Source: Pararobbsia alpina (GTDB lineage: Bacteria > Pseudomonadota > Gammaproteobacteria > Burkholderiales > Burkholderiaceae). From it: a DNA stretch of 64,000 nt. Below the pieces are notes generated by a model. It saw only the letters and a program-made list of their open reading frames with translations, searched no databases and was not told where the DNA came from. Below, piece by piece: positions 22,784 to 35,491 of the stretch; within the stretch, counting starts at the first letter, position 1, and every line of letters starts with the position of its first letter. The position numbers were made by a program, and so were the translations under genes. The stretch is taken from contig NZ_CADIKM010000001.1 in the NCBI RefSeq assembly GCF_902859895.1, forward strand, positions 186,001-250,000, written 5' to 3'.

Positions 22784-23655
22784 TCCCCCCCGCTGCAGGA
22801 TCCGGAACGCGTGCGCGCTCATCCGCGCGTTCGTCCCAGTGCGCCGTCTGCCGGTTGTTGCGCTCCGCAAGCTTCGACGCGGGTGCACTGCTCGTGCTGT
22901 TCTGGTTCGTCTGCGCGATCATGGGAACGCGCTGGCTCGCACATGATCCTTTCGCGGCCGACCCGCTCAATTCGCTGATGCCGCCTTCATACGAACACTG
23001 GTTCGGTACCGATTCGCTGGGCCGCGACGTGTTCGCGCGCGTCGTCGCGGGCGCGCGCGACATTCTCACGATCGCGCCGCTTGCGACCCTGCTCGGCACG
23101 GCGCTCGGCACGCTGCTCGGACTCGTGACGGGCTACTGGCGCGGCTGGGTCGACGATACGCTCGGCCGTCTGATCGACGCGACGCTCGCGCTGCCGCTCG
23201 TGATCGTTGCGCTGCTCGTGCTGGCGGCCGTGGGCACGTCGAACCTGGCCGTCATCATCGTGATCGGGCTCGTCTTTGCACCGATCGTTGCGCGCACGGT
23301 TCGCATCGCGACGCTCAACGAGGTCCATCTCGACTATGTCGCGGCCGCCCGGCTGCGCGGCGACGCGGCGCTGACGATCATGCTGATCGAGGTGTTGCCC
23401 AATGTCATGGGCCCCATCCTCGTGGAAGCGACGATCCGGCTCGGCTATGCGATCTTCACCGTCGCGACGCTGTCGTTTCTCGGCTTCGGTATCCAGCCGC
23501 CCTCGCCCGACTGGGGCCTGGCCATCGCGGAAAACTATCCGCTGATCGCCGGCGGCGCATGGTGGACTGTCGTGTTCGATGCGATCGCTACCGCCTCGCT
23601 CGTGTTCGGCGTCAATCTGCTCGCCGACGGCGTGCGCGCGATCGTGGACCGGTGA
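22780..23655 (+). CDS. ABC transporter permease, DppC/OppC type
   Basis: This 291-residue inner-membrane protein is the second channel subunit. It has a long basic N-terminus (about 1-30, rich in Arg and Ser) before the first membrane segment. Then comes the family block YEHWFGTDSLGRDVFARVVAGAR and the coupling loop VHLDYVAAARLRGDAALTIMLIEVLPNVMGPI. ATG 22780 overlaps the preceding stop by four bases. Confidence 0.94.
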   Translation: MIPPAAGSGTRARSSARSSQCAVCRLLRSASFDAGALLVLFWFVCAIMGTRWLAHDPFAADPLNSLMPPSYEHWFGTDSLGRDVFARVVAGARDILTIAPLATLLGTALGTLLGLVTGYWRGWVDDTLGRLIDATLALPLVIVALLVLAAVGTSNLAVIIVIGLVFAPIVARTVRIATLNEVHLDYVAAARLRGDAALTIMLIEVLPNVMGPILVEATIRLGYAIFTVATLSFLGFGIQPPSPDWGLAIAENYPLIAGGAWWTVVFDAIATASLVFGVNLLADGVRAIVDR

Positions 23656-23662
23656 CCGGACC

Positions 23663-25573
<1,911 letters not shown>

Positions 25574-25759
25574 GCCGCGCGCCGCATCTCTTCCAGCCTG
25601 CATCCGACCGACTTGCACTTGTCTCAGTGTGCCGCCGGGCGCGTTTCAGCACTGAAACGTTTCCTCCCCCCCCAGACCGATGTTTACTCGGCGGCATAAG
25701 GCAAAAGCCTCGCCGGTCAACGGCTTCAGGGCGATGGCATGTTTATCGCTAAACAGAAA

Positions 25760-25897
25760 GGGCAACGGCGGCGGCTCGGGTGGCTCAGGCGGTGGCGCGG
25801 GCGGAGGCGCAGGTGGTGGCGGTGCTGGCGGCGGCATGGGTGGCGCCGGTGGAGGCATGGGCGGAGCCGGTGGCGGCATGGGTGGCGCGGGAGGCGC
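25760..25897 (+). repeat. GGC-rich imperfect repeat array (Gly-rich in one frame)
   Basis: About 140 bp of imperfect 15-21-bp units of GGC/GGT/GCC composition. Read from ATG 25680 the array encodes Gly-Gly-X blocks with repeated GGMGGAGG; on the minus strand it is Pro-rich. No ribosome binding site or domain supports a real protein, and the open frame runs on antisense into the neighbouring ATPase gene. The stretch 25574-26073 otherwise holds no recognised gene. Confidence 0.7.
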
Positions 25898-26073
25898 GAA
25901 GAGACTCAGACCAGCAACTCACAACGAAAACGGCGCTGGACCCCACGCATCGAGGCACGCGGCAACCACGCGCCGCGCGATGCACCGGACGGGTCACCGC
26001 CGCGACGGCTTGCGACTTGCCACCGTTCGTTCTGCGCGAAGGTTTTTGGCGAACGGCAGGCGGGCTGCAGCTT

Positions 26074-26110
26074 GGAGCTTCGGGCCCCCCGGCCCGAAGC
26101 TCCTTTTTTT
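26074..26110 (+). terminator. Strong plus-strand rho-independent terminator
   Basis: A perfect 13-bp stem (26074-26086 with 26091-26103) with a 4-base loop is followed by seven Ts, so it points to the plus strand. It lies about 500 bp after the nearest plus-strand gene and overlaps the stop codon of the minus-strand ATPase gene. Confidence 0.88.
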
Positions 26111-27023
26111 ATTCGACGTTATCCTCGACGTTCGTCATCCGGAACACTTGCGGACGAATCTCGTCCTCCTCCGCGCTGCCCGGCTGCACGGGCGGATGAA
26201 TCAACTCTTCAAGCCGAGCCCGCGTCGCGAGGAATTCCGCCGAGGTGACCTGCCCCGTATGGCGCGGCCGCGGCACCGGCACTTCGATGAGCTCCTGGAC
26301 TTCGCCCGGATGCGCCTTGAGCACGAGGATCCGGTCCGCGAGAAAAATGGCTTCGTCGAGATCGTGGGTGATGAACAGCACAGTGATGTCGATGTTCTTC
26401 CAGATGTCGAGCATATGCGCCTGCATCTTGCCGCGGGTCTGCGCATCGAGCGCACCGAACGGCTCATCCATCAGCAGGATGCGCGGCTGATTCGCGAGCG
26501 CCCGTGCAATCGCGACGCGCTGTTTCATCCCACCCGACAACTGGTGCGGATACGCATCGACGAACTTGCTCAAGCCGACGAGATCGATCCACTGACGCGC
26601 CTCGCGTTCGGCCTGAAGCTTGCCGTGACCGTTCATCTCAGGCCCGAACATCACGTTCTGCTTCACGCTGAGCCACGGGAACAAGGTGTAGCCCTGGAAC
26701 ACCATGCCGCGGTCGGGGCCGGGGCCGTCGACCGGCTTGCCGTCGAGCAGCACTTCACCGGTCGTATGCGATTCGAGGCCCGCGAGAATCCGGATCAGCG
26801 TCGACTTGCCGCAGCCCGACGGCCCGATCACGCAGACAAACTCGCGCCGATGTGTCTTGAAGTTGATGTTGCGCAGCGCGACGGTCTCGCCTTGCGCGGA
26901 GTCGAACGTCTTGCCAAGGTCCTTGACTTCGAGGATCACCTCGCGCTGCTGGAGACGCTCGAAGCGCGCGCGGACCTCGGGTGACTGCAGCAAATAGCCG
27001 GGTATCGGTTGGGGATTGTGCAT
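26109..27023 (-). CDS. ABC transporter ATPase of the guanidine operon (NitT/TauT type)
   Basis: The 304-residue cytoplasmic subunit powers the membrane transporter encoded next to it. Walker A is [13 protein letters not shown], the signature [14 protein letters not shown], Walker [13 protein letters not shown], and the switch His is in FITHDLDEA. An N-terminal extension of about 28 residues precedes the ABC core, and the C-terminus is a Pro/Glu-rich tail. This is the subgroup annotated as urea carboxylase-related ABC transporter. It is the last gene of the operon, 10 bp after the permease. Confidence 0.93.
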   Translation of the reverse strand: MHNPQPIPGYLLQSPEVRARFERLQQREVILEVKDLGKTFDSAQGETVALRNINFKTHRREFVCVIGPSGCGKSTLIRILAGLESHTTGEVLLDGKPVDGPGPDRGMVFQGYTLFPWLSVKQNVMFGPEMNGHGKLQAEREARQWIDLVGLSKFVDAYPHQLSGGMKQRVAIARALANQPRILLMDEPFGALDAQTRGKMQAHMLDIWKNIDITVLFITHDLDEAIFLADRILVLKAHPGEVQELIEVPVPRPRHTGQVTSAEFLATRARLEELIHPPVQPGSAEEDEIRPQVFRMTNVEDNVE

Positions 27024-27033
27024 GGTGGACTCC

Positions 27034-28056
27034 TCAGGCCTTCAGGGTGCGATCCCACGGGAACAGCTTCTTGCCGAGCCACGCAAGGACGAGGTCCGTG
27101 CCGAGCCCGATGATGCCGATCATCGCGATAGCCGCGTAGACGTTTTCGAAATGCTCGTAGCGTGCCTGTTGCGTAATGAAAAATGTGATGCCCGAACTCG
27201 TGCCGACCAGCTCCGCGACGATCAGGTAGGTCCATGCCCAGCCGAGCAGGATGCGCTGGTCGCGGTAGAGATCGGGCAGCACACCCGGGATCACCACCCG
27301 CGTGAGCAGCTTGAGCCGCGTGGTGCCGAGCGTCAGCGCGGCCTCGAGCAGCGAGTAGTCGAGCTTGCGGGTCGTGTTCGCGATGATGAGCACCTGCTGG
27401 AAGAACGTGCCGATCACGATGATCGCGATCTTCGGTCCGTCATAGATGCCGAGGATCGCGACCGCGAGCGCGCCGAATGCCGGCGCGGGCAGGTAGCGGA
27501 AGAACTCGGTGAACGGCTCGATCAGCCGCGCGAGTGCGCTATAGGTCCCGCACACGATACCGATCGGCACACCGAGCACCGACGAGATCACGAACGCCCA
27601 GAAGATCACCTGGATGCTGTGCCACAGGCTTTCGTGGAGCCAGGGCATATCGCGCGCTTCCGGCTTGGTCGTGAAGGCCGTATAGAACGCCTCGAAGACC
27701 TTGTGCGGCGGCGGCAGGTAGACCGGGTTCGACGGTGTGCCGACGGGTAGCGGCTTGTGAGCGGCCTGCATGTTCGCCGTCTCGTTCTCGAAGGTCGCCT
27801 TGTCGACGAGCATGCCGGTCTGGAAATAGTCGACACCGCCCGGGTTCGACACCTGGAGCAGCGGATGCCAGACGAACGGCACATAGCTGACGATGCACCA
27901 GACCAGCAGTGGCAGCAGGAACGAGCCTGCCCCGAGCATCAGGCGCGCGCGCGGCGACAGTTCCTTGCGTACCGCGAACCAGCGCATCCGCGCATGACGA
28001 GGCCGCGCGACCGCGGCCCGGGGCTTGCTTGCTTCAGGTTGGATCACGGTCGCCAT
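27034..28056 (-). CDS. ABC transporter permease of the guanidine operon (NitT/TauT type)
   Basis: The 340-residue inner-membrane protein has a basic N-terminus, one membrane segment near 40-60, a large periplasmic insertion (about 60-125), then five further membrane segments. The coupling loop [23 protein letters not shown] is typical of the SsuC/TauC group. ATG 28056 lies one base after the allophanate hydrolase stop; an upstream in-frame ATG would overlap that gene. No solute-binding protein gene is in this operon, so substrate capture must be done elsewhere or by the insertion. Confidence 0.93.
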   Translation of the reverse strand: MATVIQPEASKPRAAVARPRHARMRWFAVRKELSPRARLMLGAGSFLLPLLVWCIVSYVPFVWHPLLQVSNPGGVDYFQTGMLVDKATFENETANMQAAHKPLPVGTPSNPVYLPPPHKVFEAFYTAFTTKPEARDMPWLHESLWHSIQVIFWAFVISSVLGVPIGIVCGTYSALARLIEPFTEFFRYLPAPAFGALAVAILGIYDGPKIAIIVIGTFFQQVLIIANTTRKLDYSLLEAALTLGTTRLKLLTRVVIPGVLPDLYRDQRILLGWAWTYLIVAELVGTSSGITFFITQQARYEHFENVYAAIAMIGIIGLGTDLVLAWLGKKLFPWDRTLKA

Positions 28057-28057
28057 T

Positions 28058-29881
28058 TCACACCCCGCCGTCGATTGGGGCGGTGGCATCCAGGTACGCA
28101 CGCCATCCGCCATGTTCAGTGATATCGCGCGCGCCGCTCAGCGCGAACGATTCGCAGACAAAACCCTTCGCGAAGCTGCCATCGGCGAGCTCGACGGTGC
28201 CGATGCCAAGCGGCGAACCGATCAGTTCGACGAAGCTCCCAAACTGCGCGACCGGCATGTCCCAGACCTCGAGGGCGATCGGTGCACCGCCACTCGGTAC
28301 GCGGATCAGGCCCGGCTTGGCGACCGGCCGTGTGTCGAGGGCATAGAGACGATAGGCGGTGCTCGTCGTGGTCGTCGAAACGAGCCGCGCACCGCGCTCG
28401 GTGAGCTGGCTGTTCAAGGGCTGTCCGCTCAGGTGCGCACCGACCACGGCGACCTTGAGCGTCGGCTCCGCACCGGTGGCCCGCGTCGTTGCCGTAGCGG
28501 AACCGGTCGTGGCCGCGTCCTCGCCGAGCCATTCGGAGGCGATCGCGAGCAACAGCGGATCGCCGAAAGCCGGCGCGACCAAGGTCACGCCAAACGGCAT
28601 GCCCGGCGTCGGACCGCCGCTCGCGACACCGGCCGGAATCGCCAGCGCCGCGAGATCGAGCAGGTTCACGAAGTTCGTGTAATAGCCGAGGTTGGAGTTG
28701 TACTCGACGGGCTGGTCGAGCATCTGCTCGATCGTATAGATCGTGCCGGCGGTCGGCATCACGAGCACGTCGATCTCGTTCCAGACCGGCTCGGTCGCGG
28801 CGCGCAGCGTTTGCAGACGATCGAATGCTTCGAACGCATCCGTTGCCGAATAGTGGGCGGCGCCCCCGATGATGCCACGCACGACCGGGTGGACTGCATC
28901 GGCATGTGCATCGAAAAAGGCGCGGATTCCCGCATGGCGCTCGGCGACCCAGGGGCCGCCGTAAAGCAGCCTGGCGGTCGCGAGAAAAGGTTCGAAGTCG
29001 ATCTCGACGATCTTGCCGCCGAGTGCCGCGATCCGCACGATCGCTTCGTCGAACAGACCCGCGAACGCGTCGTTGCCGAAGAAGGCGAGTTGCGACTTGC
29101 GCGGCACCCCGAAGCGCAGGTCCGCGATCGGCCGGGACGCCGGCCCGGCTTCGACTGCGCGCGCATAGGGGTCGTCCGCGTCGACGCCCTGGGCGACGCC
29201 GAGCACGGTCTGCGCATCGGCCGCGCTCGTCGCGAAGACCGTCACACAGTCGAGCGACTTGCAGGCCGGTACGACGCCGCGCGTGCTGACTGTGCTGCGC
29301 GTCGGCTTGACGCCCAGCAGACCGTGGAACATCGCGGGCACACGCCCCGAACCCGCGGTATCGGTGCCTAGCGAGAAACTCGCGACACCGAGCGCAACCG
29401 CGACCGCCGAGCCCGAACTCGAGCCTCCCGACACATAGGCGGGATCAAGCCCGTTGCGGCAGGCGCCATAGGGCGAACGCGTGCCGTTGAGACCGGTCGC
29501 GAACTGGTCGAGGTTTGCCTTGCCGACGGGAATCGCACCGGCCGCGATCAAGCGCTCGACGACCGCGGCCGATCGTTGCGGGGTGTAGGCGAACGCGGGG
29601 CAACCGGCCGTGGTCGGGATTCCCGCGAGATCGATATTGTCCTTGATCGCGAACGGCACGCCGAAGAGCGGCAGCTCGTCCGGCGATTTGCCGTCGAGCG
29701 CACTCACATAGACGAGCATCTCGTCGGCGCTCAGCGGACGGATCCATGCATGGTGCGGATCCTCGGCCGTGCGGGCGGCAATCGACTCGACGAGCGCGGC
29801 GGGGGTCAACGACCCGGCGCGGTAACGCGCATGCAGCGCGGTGATCGACACATCGGGGCTCGTACGGTCAACAATCGTCAT
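28058..29881 (-). CDS. atzF: Allophanate hydrolase
   Basis: This amidase-signature enzyme hydrolyses allophanate to two ammonia and two carbon dioxide, the last step of the guanidine or urea carboxylase pathway. The 607-residue protein has the Ser-cisSer-Lys triad: Lys in FAIKDNIDLAGIPTTAG, Ser in YVSGGSSSGSAV, Ser in LGTDTAGSGRVPA (amidase domain about 1-460). The C-terminal domain (about 480-607) has the allophanate hydrolase fold with VVGAHLSGQPLN. ATG 29881 lies one base after the carboxylase stop, so it is coupled to it. Confidence 0.96.
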   Translation of the reverse strand: MTIVDRTSPDVSITALHARYRAGSLTPAALVESIAARTAEDPHHAWIRPLSADEMLVYVSALDGKSPDELPLFGVPFAIKDNIDLAGIPTTAGCPAFAYTPQRSAAVVERLIAAGAIPVGKANLDQFATGLNGTRSPYGACRNGLDPAYVSGGSSSGSAVAVALGVASFSLGTDTAGSGRVPAMFHGLLGVKPTRSTVSTRGVVPACKSLDCVTVFATSAADAQTVLGVAQGVDADDPYARAVEAGPASRPIADLRFGVPRKSQLAFFGNDAFAGLFDEAIVRIAALGGKIVEIDFEPFLATARLLYGGPWVAERHAGIRAFFDAHADAVHPVVRGIIGGAAHYSATDAFEAFDRLQTLRAATEPVWNEIDVLVMPTAGTIYTIEQMLDQPVEYNSNLGYYTNFVNLLDLAALAIPAGVASGGPTPGMPFGVTLVAPAFGDPLLLAIASEWLGEDAATTGSATATTRATGAEPTLKVAVVGAHLSGQPLNSQLTERGARLVSTTTTSTAYRLYALDTRPVAKPGLIRVPSGGAPIALEVWDMPVAQFGSFVELIGSPLGIGTVELADGSFAKGFVCESFALSGARDITEHGGWRAYLDATAPIDGGV

Positions 29882-29882
29882 T

Positions 29883-32800
29883 TCAAACTTCCTCTTCAAG
29901 CAGGGTGTTGGCGACACCGATCACCATCAGCGCCTGGCCCGCCTGGACCGGTGCGCCGCTCTTGCAATTGACTCGGGCCACCACGCCACCGACCGGCGCC
30001 GTGACCGCGATCTCCATTTTCATCGATTCGACGATGGCCACGGTCTGGCCTTCGACGACTTCCTCGCCCTCTTCGACGAGCACTTGCCAAAGGCTGCCCG
30101 AGACATCGGCGAACACCGCACGTTCATGCGCGGCCAGTGCATCGTCGCTCACCGCGACACCCGCGGTGTCGGCTTCGCCGACATATTCGGCCTGCCCCGC
30201 AATGCGCCAGCGCTCGCGTTCCGCTTCGAATGACGCCTGCTGGACCGACTTGAAGCGGGCAATCGATTCAGCCTCGTCGACCAGGAAGCGGTTGTACGCG
30301 CCCAGATCGAATTCCGATTCCTCGATCTTGAGGCCTGCGCGGCCCGCGACAAAATCCGCGCGCAGTTCGAGCAGCTCGGCTTCGCTGACCGGGTAGAACC
30401 GGATCTGGTCGAAGAAGCGCAGCAGCCAGGGCTTGCCCGCTTCAAATTCGTTCGTGGTCCGGTAGCGGTTCCACATCTGCACGGTGCGGCCGACGAACTG
30501 ATAGCCGCCGGGCCCTTCCATGCCGTAGACGCACATATAAGCGCCGCCGATGCCGACCGCGTTCTCGGGTGTCCAAGTTCGCGCGGGATTGTATTTGGTC
30601 GTCACGAGGCGATGGCGCGGGTCGATCGGCGTCGCGACCGGTGCACCCAGATAGACGTCGCCCAGACCGAGCACGAGATAGCTCGCATCGAACACGATCC
30701 GCTTGACGTCCTCGATGCTGTCGAGCCCATTGATGCGCCGGATGAACTCGATATTGCTCGGGCACCACGGTGCATCGGGCCGCACCGACTGCATATAGCG
30801 GTCGATCGCGAGCCGCGTGGCCGGATCGTCCCAGGACAGCGGCAGGTGCACGATGCGCGTGGGCACCCTCATGCTGCCCACCGGCGGCAGCGCGAGTTCG
30901 GCCTCCGCGAGCAGGTCGAGCAGGCGCTCGCGCGGCAGCACGCGATTGTCGAAATGAAGCTGCAGCGAACGGATGCCCGGCGTCATGTCGACGATGCCGT
31001 CGGGGCGCCGCGTTTGGAGCCAGTGCATCAGTGCATGCACGCGGAAGCGCAGGTTCAGGTCGAGCGCGAGCGGGCCATATTCGACGAGCAGATATTTGTC
31101 GCCGGCCTGGCGGTAGACGACACCGACACCGTCGCCCGCGGACGGGTCGCGGCGCAGCACGCAGTCGATCCGATCCGCCGAACGAGCAGCCGGCAGGGCG
31201 GCATCGACTGCCGTCAAGGTGCCGACGAGCTGGTCCTGCGCGGCTTCGAGCACGGCGGCCTGAACCGATGTCACGCGCTTGAACTGGACCGTGTCGCCCG
31301 GCTTGAGCTGGCCCATCTTCCAGCGCTCGGCGCGAATGATCGTGACCGGGCAGACGAAGCCACCGAGGCTCGGACCATCGGGGCCGAGGATCACGGGCAT
31401 ATCGCCCGTGAAGTCGATCGCGCCGATCGCATAAGCGTTGTCGTGAATGTTCGATGGATGCAGACCCGCTTCGCCGCCGTCGCGCCGCGCCCATTGCGGC
31501 GTCGGGCCGATCAGGCGCACGCCCGTGCGGCTCGAGTTGTAGTGGACCGTCCATCGCGTGTCGTACAGCATCGCGATGTCGTCGGGCGTGAAGAAGTCCG
31601 GCGCGCCATGCGGACCGTCGAGCACGCTGATCTGCCATGCGCTCACGAGCACCGGCTGGCAGCGCGGATCGAGCGCGGCCCCTGCCCTGCCTTCGCTCGC
31701 CGAAGCCGCGAGATGCAGGACGTCGCCCTTGCGCAGTGCACGGCCCGCATGACCGCCGAACTGGCCGAGCGTGAAGGTTGCCTTGCTGCCGAGATAGTCG
31801 GGGACCTGGATGCCGCCGTGGATCGCGAGGCATGCGCGCGCGCCCGAGCCCGCAAGACCGCCGATCTTCAGCACGCTGCCGGCTTCGATCCGGAAGGTCT
31901 GCCAGAACGGCACCGGTGCGCCATCGAGCGTTGCCGTGAGCGGTGCGCCGCCGAGCACGACCACCGCTGGCGCATTGAAGCGCAGGGTCGAGCCCACCAT
32001 CGTGAACTCGAGCGCGGCAGCGCCAGCGTCGTTGCCGACCAGCCGGTTCGCGAGCCGGAACGAGAGATCGTCCATCGGACCCGAGGGCGGCACGCCCACA
32101 TCCCAATAGCCGAGGCGGCCCGGGAAGTCCTGCACGGTGGTCTGCACGCCACCGTCGACGACGTCGATCGTGTTCGGTGCGTAGCCGAGCGTCGAGAGAA
32201 AGGCCGTCGTCTGTGCACCGGCATTGAATACTTCAGAGGCAACGATGGTGCGCAGATAGTCGAGATTCGTCTCGATGCCATACAGATGCGTGCCATCGAG
32301 CGCGCGGCGCATGGCGGCGAGCGCGGTTGCGCGGTCTTCGCCCTTGACAATGATTTTTGCGAGCAGCGGATCATAGAACGCGGGCACGTCCGTGCCGGCT
32401 TCGACCCAGGTATCGACGCGCGCTTCGGGGGCGAAGCGGACATCGGTCAGCACCCCGGCGCTCGGCTGGAAGTTCTTGTTCGCGTCCTCGGCATAGACGC
32501 GAACCTGGATGCTCGCGCCATGCGGCTCGACCGCCAGCGTGTCGAGCGGCGCAAGCTCGCCGGCCGCCTGTTCGATCATCCAGCGCACGAGGTCGAGGCC
32601 TGTGACTTCTTCCGTCACGCAATGTTCGACCTGCAGGCGGGTGTTCACCTCGAGGAAGTAAAACGCGCGCGTATCCGTATCGAATACAAATTCGACCGTG
32701 CCCGCCGACTCGTAGTCGACTGCCTTGGCAAGCCGGACCGCGGTCGCGTGCAGACCCGCGCGTTCCTCGGCCGTCAGTCCCGGCGCGGGTGTCTCTTCGA

Positions 32801-33512
32801 TGACCTTCTGGTTGCGCCGCTGGACCGAGCAGTCGCGTTCACCGAGTGCAATCGCCCCGCCCTTGCCGTCGCCGAAGATCTGGACTTCGATATGGCGTGC
32901 GCGCTCGACGAACTTCTCGAGGTAGACCCCCGCGTCCGCGAAATTGGCCTTGCCGAGCCGCACGACCGTCGCATACGCGGCATCGAGCTGTGCCGCATCG
33001 CGGCACAGCGACATGCCGATGCCGCCGCCCCCGGCCGTGCTCTTGAGCATCACCGGATAGCCAATGCGCGCGGCTTCGCGGAGCGCCGTCGCAACATCGG
33101 GCAACAGACCCGTGCCCGGCAGCAGTGAGACCTCGTTGGCGAGCGCGACTTCGCGCGCCGTGTGCTTAAGGCCGAAGGCCCGCATCTGGTCGCCGCGCGG
33201 CCCGATAAAGCGAATCCCGGCTGCCGCGCATGCGTCGGCGAAGGCCGCGTTCTCCGAGAGAAAACCATAGCCCGGATGGATGCCTTGCGCACCGGTGTCG
33301 CGCGCGGCCGCGAGGATCTTCGTAGCGTTCAGATAGCTCTCGGTCGCGGGGGCCGGGCCGACGCAGACCGCTTCGTCAGCGAGCATGACGTGCCGCGCAT
33401 GGCGGTCGGGCTCCGAGTAGACCGCGACCGATGCGATCCCCATCGACTTCAGGGTGCGGATCACCCGGCAAGCGATCTCGCCGCGATTCGCGATCAGGAC
33501 TTTAGTGAACAT
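29883..33512 (-). CDS. Biotin-dependent guanidine/urea carboxylase
   Basis: The 1209-residue cytoplasmic enzyme carboxylates guanidine (or urea) using ATP and bicarbonate. In order it has a biotin carboxylase module (about 1-450, with [12 protein letters not shown], the [11 protein letters not shown] loop, and [10 protein letters not shown]), a KipA/AHS2-like and then a KipI/AHS1-like carboxyltransferase half (about 465-1010), and a C-terminal biotinyl domain. The biotin lysine is K1165 in [10 protein letters not shown]. The start [14 protein letters not shown] (33512) fits the family. The riboswitch and the two DUF1989 genes argue for guanidine as the true substrate, but urea cannot be excluded from sequence. 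Confidence 0.93.
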   Translation of the reverse strand: MFTKVLIANRGEIACRVIRTLKSMGIASVAVYSEPDRHARHVMLADEAVCVGPAPATESYLNATKILAAARDTGAQGIHPGYGFLSENAAFADACAAAGIRFIGPRGDQMRAFGLKHTAREVALANEVSLLPGTGLLPDVATALREAARIGYPVMLKSTAGGGGIGMSLCRDAAQLDAAYATVVRLGKANFADAGVYLEKFVERARHIEVQIFGDGKGGAIALGERDCSVQRRNQKVIEETPAPGLTAEERAGLHATAVRLAKAVDYESAGTVEFVFDTDTRAFYFLEVNTRLQVEHCVTEEVTGLDLVRWMIEQAAGELAPLDTLAVEPHGASIQVRVYAEDANKNFQPSAGVLTDVRFAPEARVDTWVEAGTDVPAFYDPLLAKIIVKGEDRATALAAMRRALDGTHLYGIETNLDYLRTIVASEVFNAGAQTTAFLSTLGYAPNTIDVVDGGVQTTVQDFPGRLGYWDVGVPPSGPMDDLSFRLANRLVGNDAGAAALEFTMVGSTLRFNAPAVVVLGGAPLTATLDGAPVPFWQTFRIEAGSVLKIGGLAGSGARACLAIHGGIQVPDYLGSKATFTLGQFGGHAGRALRKGDVLHLAASASEGRAGAALDPRCQPVLVSAWQISVLDGPHGAPDFFTPDDIAMLYDTRWTVHYNSSRTGVRLIGPTPQWARRDGGEAGLHPSNIHDNAYAIGAIDFTGDMPVILGPDGPSLGGFVCPVTIIRAERWKMGQLKPGDTVQFKRVTSVQAAVLEAAQDQLVGTLTAVDAALPAARSADRIDCVLRRDPSAGDGVGVVYRQAGDKYLLVEYGPLALDLNLRFRVHALMHWLQTRRPDGIVDMTPGIRSLQLHFDNRVLPRERLLDLLAEAELALPPVGSMRVPTRIVHLPLSWDDPATRLAIDRYMQSVRPDAPWCPSNIEFIRRINGLDSIEDVKRIVFDASYLVLGLGDVYLGAPVATPIDPRHRLVTTKYNPARTWTPENAVGIGGAYMCVYGMEGPGGYQFVGRTVQMWNRYRTTNEFEAGKPWLLRFFDQIRFYPVSEAELLELRADFVAGRAGLKIEESEFDLGAYNRFLVDEAESIARFKSVQQASFEAERERWRIAGQAEYVGEADTAGVAVSDDALAAHERAVFADVSGSLWQVLVEEGEEVVEGQTVAIVESMKMEIAVTAPVGGVVARVNCKSGAPVQAGQALMVIGVANTLLEEEV

Positions 33513-33626
33513 GGGCGTTGGCTTCGCTTGCTTCGGGGCAGGTCGTCCTGCCCGACTGGTTCGGCGCACCGGGTCGTCCCGGCGCTATGCGCTTGGCTTT
33601 GTGCGTGTCACGTCGCTGGCTACCGG

Positions 33627-34271
33627 TCACTGAACGTCCCATACGAGCACGCGAACCGGCGTGGGGTTGTAGGCATTGCAGGGATTGTTCAGCTGCGGGC
33701 AGTTCGAGATCAGCACCGTCACGTCGGTTTCCGCGCGCATCTCGACGTATTTGCCGGGGGCCGAAATGCCATCTTCGAACGTCAGGCCGCCTGCGGCCGT
33801 AACCGGTACGTTCATGAAGAAGTTGATGTTGCTGACGATGTCGCGCTTGCCGATCCCGCATTCGCAGGCATTGAGCGCATGCAGGAAGTTGTCGCGGCAG
33901 CTGTGCATGAACTGCTTGTCGAGCGCATAGCGGACCGTGTTGCTCTCGGCTGCGCAGGCGCCGCCAAGCGTATCGTGACGACCGCAGGTGTCGGCGACGA
34001 TCGTCATCAGCGGGTTGCCGAAGTTCGACATGAGCACAGTGCCGGCCGACAGGTACAGATTGGCCTGCGCGCGGATCGTATCCTGCGCGCTATAGCGCTC
34101 GGACGGATCGGCGGTGTTGTAGAACAGCGTATCGACGGCCTGGTTACCTTCGAGATCAAGGATCCGGAAGATCTGGCCGCGGCGGATCGCATGCATGAAC
34201 GGCTCGCCGGCGGCGATCGTGTGGTCGAAGCTTGCGTGTTCGAGCACGAGCGGGCTTTCGAGAATAGGCAT
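33627..34271 (-). CDS. DUF1989 protein, carboxyguanidine deiminase subunit (urea amidolyase-associated protein 2)
   Basis: The 214-residue cytoplasmic protein belongs to DUF1989. It pairs with the next upstream gene; in published work on guanidine-using bacteria such pairs (CgdAB) act on carboxyguanidine to give allophanate and ammonia. Visible blocks are [23 protein letters not shown], and the Cys-rich stretch [16 protein letters not shown], which probably holds metal-binding or catalytic residues. ATG 34271 is chosen for family fit. It lies 10 bp after the other DUF1989 gene. Confidence 0.9.
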   Translation of the reverse strand: MPILESPLVLEHASFDHTIAAGEPFMHAIRRGQIFRILDLEGNQAVDTLFYNTADPSERYSAQDTIRAQANLYLSAGTVLMSNFGNPLMTIVADTCGRHDTLGGACAAESNTVRYALDKQFMHSCRDNFLHALNACECGIGKRDIVSNINFFMNVPVTAAGGLTFEDGISAPGKYVEMRAETDVTVLISNCPQLNNPCNAYNPTPVRVLVWDVQ

Positions 34272-34281
34272 CGCGATCTCC

Positions 34282-35103
34282 TCAGGCGTACAGCATGTCG
34301 GTGTTGATAAAGCCGCGAACATTCTCGGGGCGGAAGTTCCGGCAGAAGTCGTCGGCCGGTACGCGTTCGTCGGGGGTGTAGACGCGATAGGCGACCAGCT
34401 TGACCGGCCTCGGTGCGTAGACCGGGTTGGGATCGAGCGGGTGCGGCGCGGTGGACAGCGCCACGAGCGTGTTCATCTCGAAGCGCAGGTCGATGCTATC
34501 GCCCGCGGCCGAATGGTTCGGCACGAAGCGCAATGCGCCGTCGTCTGCGACAGCGACCTTGCTGAAGAAATTGACGTTCGCGACGAGGTCGCGCACACCG
34601 AGACCGTGCTTGCCGAGTTCGATCAGCAGACTGTCGCGGCCGTTGCGGATCATCGCGTTGCGGTGTTCCTGATAGCGCGCCGTGCCGTATTTGCCGGCGA
34701 ACAGTGCGGCATCGCCGACGCCCGCGAGCGGGTCGTGCCAGCCGAGCGTGTCGGCGACGATCGACGCCATCACACGGCCCATGTCGGAATACAGCACGAA
34801 ACCGCGCGTCAGATGCGCCGTGTGCTGGGCCTTGAGTGTATCGGCCATGTTGTAGCGTTCGAGCGGTGCATCGTGGCGATAGAAAACCGTCGACACGTTC
34901 GCACCGCCTTCGAGATCGACGATGCGCAAGGCGAGGCCGCGACGCAAGGCGCCGGACCAATGAGTGCCGGCGGGCACGATGTGCTCCCAGACGGTGGCGG
35001 CTTCGATCGAGGGTATGCCGATGGACGAGGAAACAGGCGCGCGCTGCGACGCAGGGGTCGTAGCGGACACGGGGGCAAACTCGGATGACGTGGACAGCGA
35101 CAT
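34282..35103 (-). CDS. DUF1989 protein, carboxyguanidine deiminase partner subunit (urea amidolyase-associated protein 1)
   Basis: The first gene of the operon encodes a 273-residue protein of the same family as its neighbour, with [33 protein letters not shown] and [18 protein letters not shown]. It has an N-terminal Ser/Pro-rich extension (about 1-30). ATG 35103 has GGAG six to nine bases upstream and lies about 55 bases after the riboswitch. The catalytic Cys-rich stretch of the partner is not obvious here, which fits a non-identical heteromeric enzyme. Confidence 0.9.
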   Translation of the reverse strand: MSLSTSSEFAPVSATTPASQRAPVSSSIGIPSIEAATVWEHIVPAGTHWSGALRRGLALRIVDLEGGANVSTVFYRHDAPLERYNMADTLKAQHTAHLTRGFVLYSDMGRVMASIVADTLGWHDPLAGVGDAALFAGKYGTARYQEHRNAMIRNGRDSLLIELGKHGLGVRDLVANVNFFSKVAVADDGALRFVPNHSAAGDSIDLRFEMNTLVALSTAPHPLDPNPVYAPRPVKLVAYRVYTPDERVPADDFCRNFRPENVRGFINTDMLYA

Positions 35104-35139
35104 GGCGGCTCCGGGTCGGTCGGATTAACGGACGAGAGG

Positions 35140-35157
35140 GCGATAGAACGCTATCGC
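35140..35157 (-). promoter_or_regulatory. Hairpin between the riboswitch and the first gene
   Basis: GCGATAG and CTATCGC (7-bp stem, 4-base loop) lie directly after the aptamer and before the start codon. There is no U run, so it may act in translation control or RNA stability rather than in termination. Confidence 0.45.
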
Positions 35158-35159
35158 AA

Positions 35160-35263
35160 CCTCCCGGGCTTTTATCCCTCCGTGGAGCCCTGCTATCGGC
35201 AGGACCGGATAGCTCTCGGACCAGACATCGCCAGACACGCGACCGGAACCCTAGCCATCCTAA
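35160..35263 (-). ncRNA. Guanidine-I (ykkC) riboswitch candidate
   Basis: Read on the minus strand the leader shows the conserved blocks of the ykkC class I aptamer in order: CTAGGGTTCCG (about 35254-35244), TCTGGTCCGAGAG (about 35225-35213) and, near the end, CACGGAGGGATAAAAGCCC then GGGAG (35184-35160). It sits about 55 bases before the first gene of the guanidine operon. The expected role is to switch on expression when guanidine binds. I identified it by eye from remembered consensus blocks. Confidence 0.9.
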
Positions 35264-35491
35264 GATGATGCAGACTGGTACGCACCTCTCGGCAAGGTGT
35301 ATAGCGAGAGTCGTGCCATCCAATCCGGCCGAGTAAAAATCGGGGCGTGCGGCCGCCAGGCCTCGCTTTGTCGCGGGTGTCGGAGCACGTGTGCGGCGCG
35401 AGTATCGGTCGTCGAACGCACCAAAATGATGCTCAACGCACTCTATTGGACGGAGACAGCACAGTTTCTCGTGCACTCCCACCGCAGCAAG

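Noticed and set aside
25680-26984. A 434-residue plus-strand open frame starting in the Gly-rich repeat
   Set aside because: It runs antisense through the whole ATPase gene, its only ordered part is the repeat, and no ribosome binding site precedes it. It is a GC-rich shadow frame.
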